Origin: Chloroflexota bacterium
GTDB lineage: Bacteria; Chloroflexota; Dehalococcoidia; Lucifugimonadales; JADFKI01
Direction: 5' to 3'
DNA length: 5,458 nt
Assembly (NCBI GenBank): GCA_022565015.1
Contig: JADFKI010000244.1
Location: forward strand, 1-5,458
Below, one piece after another: positions 1 through 5,205 of the stretch. Below the pieces are notes generated by a model. The model made no database searches. It saw nothing but the letters and a program-made list of their open reading frames with translations, and was not told the DNA's origin. Within the stretch, counting starts at the first letter, position 1, and each line of letters begins with the position of its first letter. The translations under genes and the position numbers were made by a program.

Positions 1-70
1 AATCTATAAATACTTCGGTCAGCCAGCCGGCGATTCGAGGCGGCAATTGCGCGTCGATCCAGACAATCAA
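1..70 (-). CDS. DUF5615 PIN-like toxin, N-terminal 23 codons only
   Basis: Partial gene running off the left edge. From a TTG codon at 70-68 the minus strand reads LIVWIDAQLPPRIAGWLTEV and a few more residues. The WIDAQLPPxxAxWL block is the characteristic start of DUF5615 proteins, PIN-like predicted RNases (COG4634 type) that serve as the toxin of toxin-antitoxin pairs. The Asp at residue 6 matches the first acidic active-site residue expected in PIN folds. The TTG start overlaps the TGA stop of the upstream DUF433 reading frame (TTGA, 70-67), so the two genes would be translationally coupled. DUF433-DUF5615 is a recurrent gene pair. Only about a fifth of the protein is visible, so I cannot say whether the toxin is complete. 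The TTG start is inferred from the overlap and from the family start; no nearer ATG or GTG fits. Confidence 0.72.
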   Translation of the reverse strand, partial: MIVWIDAQLPPRIAGWLTEVFID

Positions 71-290
71 GGCGCCAATATTGGGTGGTCAAGACGCATG
101 CTCGCGAATCGCAGGCAGGCAAGGACGTCCTCAAGCTCTAAGTCCGCAACTCTTCCAGGATCTGCTCGGAGGTAAGACCATTGGCAAGCAGATCAAGCAC
201 ATCCGTCACTCGAATTCGCATGCCGCGAATGCACGGTCTGCCGTTGCACTGGTCTGGATTTACAGTGATTCTCTCGGTCAGGTTGGCCAT
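67..290 (-). pseudogene. DUF433 antitoxin gene with a one-base frameshift
   Basis: From ATG at 290-288 the minus strand encodes MANLTERITVNPDQCNGRPC, followed by IRGMRIRVTDVLDLLANGLT. This is the signature of DUF433 (COG2442), small helix-turn-helix antitoxin-like proteins of about 75 residues. After residue 48 (..SEQILEEL) the frame runs into TAG at 140-138. One missing base next to 147/146 explains this: inserting a C restores CCG GAC and the rest of the domain, PDLELEDVLACLRFASMRLD then HPILAP, ending at TGA 69-67, for 74 residues in total. The gap is therefore either a real disabling frameshift or a sequencing/assembly error. AAGGAG at 308-303 is a ribosome binding site with rather long spacing (12 bases). 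The gene lies 69 bases downstream of the Crp-like gene on the same strand and directly overlaps the DUF5615 toxin start. As read, only a truncated 50-residue product without the last helices could be made. Confidence 0.85.
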
Positions 291-359
291 GGCCACCGCC
301 TTCTCCTTGCGATTATGGCATGGAGAGATGCAAACCCCGTCGCAGCTCGAATCCAGCCC

Positions 360-1103
360 CTAGCCGCGAGACCCGGTCCGCTGACTGACGACGGTTTGGA
401 GCTGGGAATAGTCGGTGATCTCGATGCGCTTTCGTCCCGTGGTCAGCGCCCCGCTGCTCTTGAACCGGTCGAGGACGGCCGTAAAGCTCTCCCGGAGACA
501 GCCGACCATCGCGGCCAGGTCCTGGTGGGAGTAGCCCTCGACCACATTGTCGTCGTCGGACAGACGCAGCAAGAGGTCCGCGACCCTTCCGGTGACGTCG
601 CTGAAGGCCATCTGCTCGAGACTGTTGCGGGTCTCCTGGAGTCGATTCGCCAGGACCTCGATCACCCTCAATGCCACCTGGGGGTGCTGGACCATGAGGG
701 ATTCGACGTCGTGCCGGCTAAGGACGCAGATTACGCTGTCCTGCAGTGCGATGGCGCAGGTGCCGACGAGTCTCTGTCCGATGAGCGACATCTCACCGAA
801 GATGGTCCCCTGTTCCACTATGACGAGCGTGAGCCTCTTGCCTTCGGGCGACAGGCGATACAGCTCCACCTTGCCCGACTTCAGGAGGAACAGGACTTCC
901 GGACCGTCGGAGCCATAGAATATGGTGCCCTTCTTGGCCGTGTGGATCGGTATCTCGGACATCAGCGCTTCGAGCTCCTGTTCCGGGAGGTCCTGAAGTA
1001 TGTTCATGGCGCTGAGAAGCTCGAGCTTTTCCGGCTCATCCATGGGACTTGTTTCGTCGGCTCGCGAGGACCAGCCCCCGCGGCCTTTGAGCCGCTGCCA
1101 CAT
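360..1103 (-). CDS. Crp/Fnr-family transcriptional regulator
   Basis: A 247-residue cytoplasmic DNA-binding regulator. Residues about 30-125 form a cyclic-nucleotide-binding-type beta-roll with KKGTIFYGSDGPEVLFLLKSG and FGEMSLIGQR. Residues about 127-160 are the long dimerisation helix (ALRVIEVLANRLQETRNSLE). Residues about 168-230 are the winged helix with recognition region YSHQDLAAMVGCLRESFTAV and wing GRKRIEITD. The length is normal for the family (about 220-250). There is no N-terminal Cys cluster of the Fnr 4Fe-4S kind, and the cassette after GEMSL does not look like a classical cAMP site, so the effector is unknown. The first 25 or so residues are extra and poorly structured, but the ATG at 1103 is supported by GGAGGT at 1116-1111, 7 bases upstream and inside the end of the thioredoxin-like gene. 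The 3-base gap to that gene indicates an operon. A role in redox or oxygen response is inferred from these neighbours only. Target sites and the exact subfamily cannot be told from the sequence. Confidence 0.93.
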   Translation of the reverse strand: MWQRLKGRGGWSSRADETSPMDEPEKLELLSAMNILQDLPEQELEALMSEIPIHTAKKGTIFYGSDGPEVLFLLKSGKVELYRLSPEGKRLTLVIVEQGTIFGEMSLIGQRLVGTCAIALQDSVICVLSRHDVESLMVQHPQVALRVIEVLANRLQETRNSLEQMAFSDVTGRVADLLLRLSDDDNVVEGYSHQDLAAMVGCLRESFTAVLDRFKSSGALTTGRKRIEITDYSQLQTVVSQRTGSRG

Positions 1104-1106
1104 GCG

Positions 1107-1373
1107 TCACACCTCCGGTTCGAGCCTGCCCAGCCTGGCTTGAAGCTCTAAGGGGCTGGGATTGCCGAAAAACACCGGCTTGCTGTTGTAAAAGTAGGCG
1201 GGCACGGCGAACACCAGCCCTGCGCCTGCGGTCGGGTTGATCGCCAGGTCTATGATCTGGACTATGAGTCGCGGCTTAATCTTCTTCACCATGGCGGCCA
1301 GCTCCAGGGCTCGCTTACATCCCGCACAGCCCTTTGAAATGAATATCTTCAGCACGCCTGGAGTGGCTCGCAT
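1107..1373 (-). CDS. Small thioredoxin/glutaredoxin-fold protein with CAGC motif
   Basis: An 88-residue protein from ATG 1373. It opens with a beta strand (VLKIFIS) and a redox motif KGCAGCKRA, with Cys16 and Cys19, on the first helix. A second strand follows (RLIVQIIDL) and then the conserved cis-proline region FAVPAYFYN (Pro58). It ends with a strand and helix (KPVFFGNPSPLELQARLG). This is a minimal thioredoxin fold, like MTH895- or NrdH-type small redox proteins, and would act as a cytoplasmic dithiol-disulfide oxidoreductase. It overlaps the reductase remnant by one base (TGATG at 1375-1371), and AAGGGGG at 1387-1381 sits 7 bases from the ATG. A GTG at 1376-1374 is an alternative start one codon earlier but lies too close to that site. 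It is followed after 3 bases by the Crp/Fnr gene. Its usual electron donor would be a thioredoxin reductase, which here survives only as a fragment. Confidence 0.85.
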   Translation of the reverse strand: MRATPGVLKIFISKGCAGCKRALELAAMVKKIKPRLIVQIIDLAINPTAGAGLVFAVPAYFYNSKPVFFGNPSPLELQARLGRLEPEV

Positions 1374-1702
1374 CACGAATCCCCCTTGTAACCCCTGCTC
1401 CCCTCGGTCGCCTCCAGGTATTGACGGACCATAAGCGCTGCGGCGGCCCCTTCCCCCGCCGCACTGACAACCTGCTTCGTGCTGCCTGCGCGTACATCAC
1501 CCGCCGCGAAGATGCCTTTTACATTGGTTTCGAGTGTTCCACTAGTTATGATGAATCCCCAGTCGTCTAGATTTATTGTTCCCTTGAGGAAGCCCGTATT
1601 CGGGTCGAGGCCGATCAATACGAAGACGGCGCCGGGATGCGATTCCTCGGTCTCACCGCTGTCCGTGTTCCTGACCGTTACCGAGCTCAGCTTGCGGTCT
1701 CC
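1373..1702 (-). pseudogene. trxB: Thioredoxin reductase, C-terminal fragment (5'-truncated)
   Basis: The last 109 or so codons match the C-terminal FAD domain of thioredoxin reductase / TrxB-like flavoproteins. Visible motifs are GDRKLSSVTVRNTDSGETEE (central beta strands), GAVFVLIGLDPNTGFLKG, LETNVKGIFAAGDVR (FAD-binding AAGD) and KQVVSAAGEGAAAALMVRQY. A complete TrxB has about 310 residues. The N-terminal FAD GxGxxG, the NADPH domain and the CxxC active site are absent. The open frame continues upstream to about 1915, but the roughly 71 extra residues resemble nothing in the family. Homology stops abruptly near 1702, which points to a deletion or rearrangement breakpoint. In the frame one base over, EKILL immediately precedes the junction (about 1721-1704), so a small indel could extend the homology by a few residues. 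The fragment ends in a one-base overlap with the thioredoxin-like gene, keeping the original operon packing. It cannot be an active reductase on its own. Confidence 0.85.
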
Positions 1703-2042
1703 GCAACAAGATCTTTTCGAGAAGGGTGACTGTCGCGTCCTGACATTGAAACACGAATGCCTGTCGGCAGATCTCACGAAAGAGGCGGGTATTTTTATCG
1801 GTCTCCACGTCGGGGTGACGTCGCTCGCCAATAGGGCATTGAGACCACGCGTTGGAAATTCCGATGCTTCATTTGATAGGAGTGATTCCAGAAGTCGGCG
1901 GGCCTGAGATGGCAAGTTATGTAAGCAAGACTACAGAACTTTTTGCATGGCGCTCACATCCTAATTTAGTGAAGGCGCCAACAGAGTGGAGAGAGCCCCC
2001 AACAGGTGCCGAATACTGCGAAGGGGCAAAGGAGGAGCTCGT
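1703..2042. other. Region of about 340 bases without a recognised gene
   Basis: This stretch separates the leftward redox genes from the rightward membrane-protein genes and should contain the promoter of the latter, although I could not pick a convincing -35/-10 pair. Three open frames cross it. The first is the non-homologous 5' extension of the reductase fragment (minus, up to 1915). The second is another minus frame, open from about 1875 to a stop at 1653, reading CPIGERRHPDVETDKNTRLF and then REICRQAFVFQCQDATVTLL, with no ATG. The third is a plus frame 1852-2046 (TTG, or ATG 1864 or 1909) reading ELFAWRSHPNLVKAPTEWRE and ending EGAKEELV. The last ends in a GTGA overlap with the small ORF at 2043 and contains that ORF's ribosome binding site, so it is the best coding candidate, but I do not recognise it. 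Composition looks more AT-rich than the flanking genes, as in leader DNA or decayed coding sequence. Confidence 0.5.
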
Positions 2043-2111
2043 GTGAAGAAACGGAGATTGGAATGCGTTGTATTAAGGACCTCGGATGGAAAGGAGGGAG
2101 ACCATGAGTAG
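2043..2111 (+). CDS. Possible 22-codon leader ORF
   Basis: GTG at 2043 is preceded by an excellent ribosome binding site, AAAGGAGG at 2028-2035, with 7-base spacing. It opens a short frame, VKKRRLECVVLRTSDGKEGD then HE, ending at TAG 2109-2111. The stop overlaps the start of the next gene by 8 bases (ATGAGTAG), a layout suited to translational coupling. The peptide has a basic N-terminus and no recognised family. The membrane-protein gene has its own good ribosome binding site inside this ORF (AAGGAGG 2091-2097), so coupling is not strictly required. The site, spacing and overlap are seen directly; translation and any role in regulating the next gene are inferred. Confidence 0.35.
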   Translation: MKKRRLECVVLRTSDGKEGDHE

Positions 2112-2496
2112 CATACCCAGTAACGAAGAGCTGAGGGCCCAGGCGTCCACCTCTTCAAGCATCATCAAGGTTGCCGGAGTGTTGTGGTTCGCGGCGTTCA
2201 TGATCGTCATGATCGCGTCGATCGCTTTCCTCGTCGTAGCTTCGACGGCCGGCGACTACTACGCCAATAGCAAGGCGGTCCGCGACGCAGCCGAGGCCGG
2301 CAGCGCCGTGCTTTCGCAGCTTGGCAGCATTGCGGCCGTGACAGACTGGGCGTTGCCGTTTGCATTCGTCGGGATCGCGACGTTCATAGCAGGCTTTGGC
2401 TTTGCCTTCGTCAACATCCTTCGCAATGTAAGGCTGCGGGGCAACACCATGGCGGCGGCATTGCCCGAACTAAAGGCGCGCAAGAGCCAGGGCTAA
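2104..2496 (+). CDS. Two-helix membrane protein, single-unit member of a duplicated family
   Basis: A 130-residue integral membrane protein of unknown function. The start ATG 2104 has AAGGAGG at 2091-2097 with 6-base spacing; an upstream in-frame ATG at 2086 would put the site inside the gene and is less likely. Residues 1-20 are polar (MSSIPSNEELRAQ..). Helix 1 is about 23-47 (VAGVLWFAAFMIVMIASIAF), then a loop of about 35 residues (48-82), then helix 2 about 83-105 starting WALPFAFVGIATFIAGFGFA. Arg/Lys-rich ends after helix 2 (NILRNVRLRGN) predict that both termini are cytoplasmic and the loop is outside. The unit, especially W-x-x-P-F-x-F-x-G-I before helix 2 and the NILRNVR end, aligns with both halves of the next protein. 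The two genes are 49 bases apart and probably cotranscribed. No catalytic or binding motif is visible, so I assign no function. Confidence 0.82.
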   Translation: MSSIPSNEELRAQASTSSSIIKVAGVLWFAAFMIVMIASIAFLVVASTAGDYYANSKAVRDAAEAGSAVLSQLGSIAAVTDWALPFAFVGIATFIAGFGFAFVNILRNVRLRGNTMAAALPELKARKSQG

Positions 2497-2545
2497 AGTA
2501 CATGAATATGTCAGAAACGAATTTTCTTAGAGAGGAGAACAAGTA

Positions 2546-3274
2546 ATGGCGACTAGAGCGATAAGCAACGAGATCGTCTTCTCGACTTCGCAACTTCCGG
2601 TTGAAGTCACCGGAATGCAGTCGATGGCGAGCAGGATGTGGGCGCCGATGCTCATCATGGGGTTCATGATTGTAGTGGTGGCCTTCATAATCGGCATAGT
2701 CAACTCGGGAATAGCCAGTAGCTACTTCGAATTCTCGAAGCTGGCGAGGGAGGCCGCCACCACGGGACAGAACTTGGCGACCCAGAAAGCGTGGCTGGAG
2801 TCCGTCAAGATCTGGCTACCCGCTTTCAAGTTCCTTGGCATCGGCATGCTCCTGGGCGGCGTCACTTTCCTGTTGGCGACCATCCTTGGCGCACTAAGGA
2901 CTGGAGGCGGAAGGGTGCAAGAGGCCCTGGGCGCTGAGGTAAGGATAATCAAGCCCCCGATGACGGCGAAGATCTTCCCGATGTTTATGATGATGGGTAT
3001 GATGATTCTGATCACGGCGTTAATCGTCGCTATAGTGACTGCAACCCTATCGTACGGCTACTGGAACCACTCGATAGCTGCCCAGCTTAATCCGGCACTC
3101 GAAGGAAGCGGCCTGTTGGCCAACCTGGGCACTATCAATGCAGTGAAGCTCTGGCTGGAGCCGTTCAAGTTCGTCGGAATGGCTTCCCTTTTCACCGGCA
3201 TTGGCCTGGCTCTGGCGACGATCGTCCGCGTTCTTCGCTGGCAGTCCAGCCGGCTCTGGGAGCTCCTTTCCTAG
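2546..3274 (+). CDS. Four-helix membrane protein with internal duplication
   Basis: A 242-residue integral membrane protein from ATG 2546, with AGGAG at 2533-2537 and 8-base spacing. After a polar N-terminus (1-32) there are four hydrophobic segments at about 33-55, 91-117, 143-168 and 205-230. Residues 30-128 and 140-240 are two copies of the same unit: a Met-rich first helix (APMLIMGFMIVVVAFIIG; FPMFMMMGMMILITALIVAI), a loop of 35-40 residues containing a run of small and polar residues, then WLPAFKFLGIG / WLEPFKFVGMA leading into the second helix, ending TILGALR / TIVRVLR. The preceding 130-residue protein carries the same unit once. The positive-inside rule predicts cytoplasmic termini and two external loops. 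I recognise no named family, enzyme motif or transporter signature. The pair may form a complex, inferred from shared fold and adjacency. A hairpin terminator follows 24 bases after the stop. Confidence 0.85.
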   Translation: MATRAISNEIVFSTSQLPVEVTGMQSMASRMWAPMLIMGFMIVVVAFIIGIVNSGIASSYFEFSKLAREAATTGQNLATQKAWLESVKIWLPAFKFLGIGMLLGGVTFLLATILGALRTGGGRVQEALGAEVRIIKPPMTAKIFPMFMMMGMMILITALIVAIVTATLSYGYWNHSIAAQLNPALEGSGLLANLGTINAVKLWLEPFKFVGMASLFTGIGLALATIVRVLRWQSSRLWELLS

Positions 3275-3297
3275 GCAAAAAGGTTTTCACGGCGCAC

Positions 3298-3336
3298 GAA
3301 AGGGCCAGCCCCAATGGGCCGGCCCTTTCAATTTGA
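3298..3336 (+). terminator. Hairpin terminator after the membrane-protein genes
   Basis: A near-perfect inverted repeat: GAAAGGGCC (3298-3306) pairs with GGCCCTTTC (3321-3329). There is one A/C mismatch, then GCCC (3308-3311) pairs with GGGC (3316-3319) across a CAAT loop. The stem is strong but the downstream U-tract is weak (CAATTTG), so termination may be partial or protein-aided. It lies 24 bases past the stop of the four-helix protein and ahead of the pentapeptide-repeat gene, making these separate transcription units. Confidence 0.75.
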
Positions 3337-3494
3337 GTCCTACTCGTTAATCTGATCTACCCCAGACTGAAGCGTCAGAAAACACAGAATCGAAGCCCTG
3401 TAATTGATTGACCCTTTTCCTGGAATTGTCCCAATATGTATGGGCCATTGCTAATTCCACGCGTGGCCAAGATTGTAATCATGGTGAACCTGCA

Positions 3495-5120
3495 TTGCAC
3501 TTCAACCAGAAATATGCTCCGGTCATTGCGATATTCTTGCTCGTGGCCCTCTTTGGTCTGGCTTGCCAGCGGCCTACTGTCGCAAGAGGCGAAGGACCGC
3601 AGGCCGCCTCCGCAAGCGCACCAGCTCCCACGCCTTCAAACACGCCGATACTCCAGGCAACGAATACGCCGATACCCAGGCTCAAGCTGACTGCGATTGC
3701 GGCGCTGGTGCCGGCCCTTACATCAACGAACACGCCTTTGCCCGGCACCGAAGCTCCGTCCATAGACGTCAACGAGCTGGAAGTGAACCCTGTATTGACC
3801 ATCGAGCCCACTGCGCCCAGCGTAATCGCCGCAGAGGTCGCACCGACCGCTACGAGCAGCCCCGAGCCTGAGCCTACCGCTACCAGAACGTCGAAGCCTA
3901 CCGCCACCGCGACGAAGACCCCGTCACCGACGCCACGGGCCACGGCCACACGGACCTCCACGCCGGAACCCACAGCTACGAATACGCCCGTGCCGGAGCC
4001 GACGGCGACAAGCACTCCCACGCCGGAGCCGACCCCTACCTTTACGCCGACTCCCGTGCCTTGCAGTGTGTTCGAGCCGGAGGCGGACCTTAGTGGGTGT
4101 GACCTTCAGGGTGAGAAGCTGAGAAAGCTTGACCTGACGGGAGCAGACCTGAGCAATACCAGGCTATCGAACGTGGACCTGTCCAACGTCGTATTAGTCG
4201 GTGCTGACCTGAGCGGATCGATTTTTATTGATGCCGATCTCACGGACGCCGACCTTAGCGGGGCCAACCTGACCGACGCAGACTTCAGGGGGGCGGACCT
4301 TACAGACGCAGTCCTCAGGGATGTGAACGCCAAAGGCGCCAGTTTCGTGGGCGCGATTCTTGAAGATGTGGATCTATCGAATGCCGACCTCACCGAAGTC
4401 AACTTCGCGGAGGCAAACCTTAAAGGCGGGTCCCTTGACAGCGCCGTCATCGTAGATGTCATTTTTGTGGATACCATACTCAGAAGCGTCAATATGCAGA
4501 ACCTCATTCTGGACGGCCTGAACCTTTCAGAGCTAAACATGATTGGCGTGGACCTGTCGGGAGCATCTCTCGTGAGGACTAATCTCGAGGGGACCGATCT
4601 GAGGACCGCCGATTTGACCAGGGCCGATTTCACCGAGGCTGATCTTTCCGACGCAGACCTCTCAGGGACGGAGCTGAAGGAAACCATCTTTGTTGGCGCG
4701 AAGATGGAGGGCGCGGACCTGGAGGGCGCGGATTTCGAGGATATCATTTATGATAAGAATACTGACTGGCGGGGCGTCAGCCTGAACAAAGCAGATTTCT
4801 CTGGGTTGAAGCTGAGAAACATAAAGTTTAGGAAGGCCGACTTGACCAGAGCGGACTTCGAGGATGCCGATCTAAGGGACGCGGATTTCAGAGGCGCGGA
4901 TCTTCGAAAGGCCAATCTTGTGGAGGCAAACCTGAAGGATGCCAATTTCGCTAACGCCGATATGCGCGACGCCGATCTTGAGGGCGCTAATCTTGAGGAC
5001 GCTAACCTTAAGGGCGCCAATCTGGATGGCGCGCGCCTGAGAAAAGTCGACTGGGATAACACAACGTGCCCGGACGGCTCAAACAGCGATGATGAAGAAA
5101 ACGGCGGGGAGTGCTTCTGA
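3495..5120 (+). CDS. Exported pentapeptide-repeat protein with Thr/Pro-rich stalk, probable lipoprotein
   Basis: A 541-residue protein if started at TTG 3495, which has GGTGA at 3483-3487 and 7-base spacing and gives a compact signal peptide: MHFNQKY, hydrophobic PVIAIFLLVALFGLA, Cys24. The frame is open back to TTG 3408 (570 residues), but that start lacks a ribosome binding site and would bury the signal. The FGLA-C site is an imperfect lipobox (Gly at -3), so lipid anchoring is probable and simple cleavage possible. Residues about 30-190 are low-complexity Thr/Pro/Ala (PTATxTPxPEP units), a surface-stalk type of linker common in Chloroflexota exported proteins. Residues about 197-517 are pentapeptide repeats of the A(D/N)LxX type, expected to fold as a right-handed square beta-helix, interrupted at about 417-427 (IIYDKNTDWRG). 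The tail WDNTTCPDGSNS..GGECF resembles ends of other exported pentapeptide proteins. Cys192/Cys202 and Cys525/Cys540 could form disulfide caps. No catalytic residues are seen; a binding or structural surface role is inferred. Confidence 0.92.
   Translation: MHFNQKYAPVIAIFLLVALFGLACQRPTVARGEGPQAASASAPAPTPSNTPILQATNTPIPRLKLTAIAALVPALTSTNTPLPGTEAPSIDVNELEVNPVLTIEPTAPSVIAAEVAPTATSSPEPEPTATRTSKPTATATKTPSPTPRATATRTSTPEPTATNTPVPEPTATSTPTPEPTPTFTPTPVPCSVFEPEADLSGCDLQGEKLRKLDLTGADLSNTRLSNVDLSNVVLVGADLSGSIFIDADLTDADLSGANLTDADFRGADLTDAVLRDVNAKGASFVGAILEDVDLSNADLTEVNFAEANLKGGSLDSAVIVDVIFVDTILRSVNMQNLILDGLNLSELNMIGVDLSGASLVRTNLEGTDLRTADLTRADFTEADLSDADLSGTELKETIFVGAKMEGADLEGADFEDIIYDKNTDWRGVSLNKADFSGLKLRNIKFRKADLTRADFEDADLRDADFRGADLRKANLVEANLKDANFANADMRDADLEGANLEDANLKGANLDGARLRKVDWDNTTCPDGSNSDDEENGGECF
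3838..4062 (+). repeat. Low-complexity Thr/Pro codon repeat (stalk of the exported protein)
   Basis: Imperfect tandem repeats of about 15-30 bases with the core CCGGAGCCGACNGCNAC / ACGCCGGAACC encode PTATNTP, VPEPTATSTP, TPEPTPTFTP and similar. The most regular part is the end of the stalk, just before Cys192. Such DNA is prone to length change by slippage, so stalk length may vary between strains. Confidence 0.75.
4080..5042 (+). repeat. 15-base pentapeptide-repeat array inside the gene
   Basis: About 64 tandem 15-base units of the form GCNGAYCTNNNNRRN encode the five-residue turns of the beta-helix. The most regular copies are at the 3' end (about 4850-5035: GCGGATCTTCGAAAGGC, GCTAATCTTGAGGACGC and variants). 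The central part (about 4440-4560: SAVIVDVIFVDTILRS.., LILDGLNLSELNMIG) is the most degenerate. The regular period also creates long open frames on the opposite strand, which are artefacts. Confidence 0.85.
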
Positions 5121-5205
5121 AACTTTTAGTCCAGGTTTAGCCGTTTCTTGAAACAGGATCGCGGCTGGGGCTCGTCGAAAGACCCAGTACATAGAATAGA
5201 CTCGT
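5121..5205. other. Convergent intergenic spacer
   Basis: An 85-base gap between the ends of the pentapeptide-repeat gene and the sucD-type gene, which point at each other. It has one short inverted repeat, CTGGG..CCCAG (about 5165-5188, 5-base stem with a long loop), without a clear U-tract on either strand. This is too weak to call a terminator, although one is expected here. Confidence 0.4.

Noticed and set aside
81..1151. Plus-strand open frame of 356 codons, the longest in the left half
   Set aside because: It is the reverse complement of the thioredoxin-like, Crp/Fnr and DUF433 genes, all supported by family motifs. Its translation has no recognisable domain, and it runs straight through unrelated gene boundaries.
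1479..1907. Plus-strand open frame of 142 codons
   Set aside because: The first half is antisense to the clear thioredoxin reductase motifs (GIFAAGDVR, GAVFVLIGLDPNT). The rest has no start signal and no family resemblance.
2028..2046. GTG immediately followed by TGA at 2041-2046, a one-codon minigene after AAAGGAGG
   Set aside because: The GTG two bases later (2043) has the same ribosome binding site with better spacing and opens a 22-codon frame, so the minigene reading is unnecessary.
3408..3494. Upstream extension of the pentapeptide-repeat gene to TTG 3408
   Set aside because: There is no ribosome binding site before 3408, and the added 29 residues would sit in front of the signal peptide. 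TTG 3495 has GGTGA at good spacing. The longer form is not strictly excluded.
3479..4021. Minus-strand open frame of 180 codons rich in VAVGSG
   Set aside because: It is the antisense shadow of the Thr/Pro repeat stalk; the regular composition arises from codon periodicity.
4080..5042. Tandem repeat array considered as CRISPR or non-coding satellite
   Set aside because: The 15-base period keeps frame and encodes pentapeptide repeats; there are no constant repeats alternating with unique spacers.
4106..5062. Two long minus-strand open frames rich in Ser/Ala/Arg (SAPSRSAPS-type)
   Set aside because: They are the antisense of the 15-base pentapeptide repeats. The periodic GAC/GAT and CTT/CTG codons exclude stops on the other strand, so the openness says nothing about coding.
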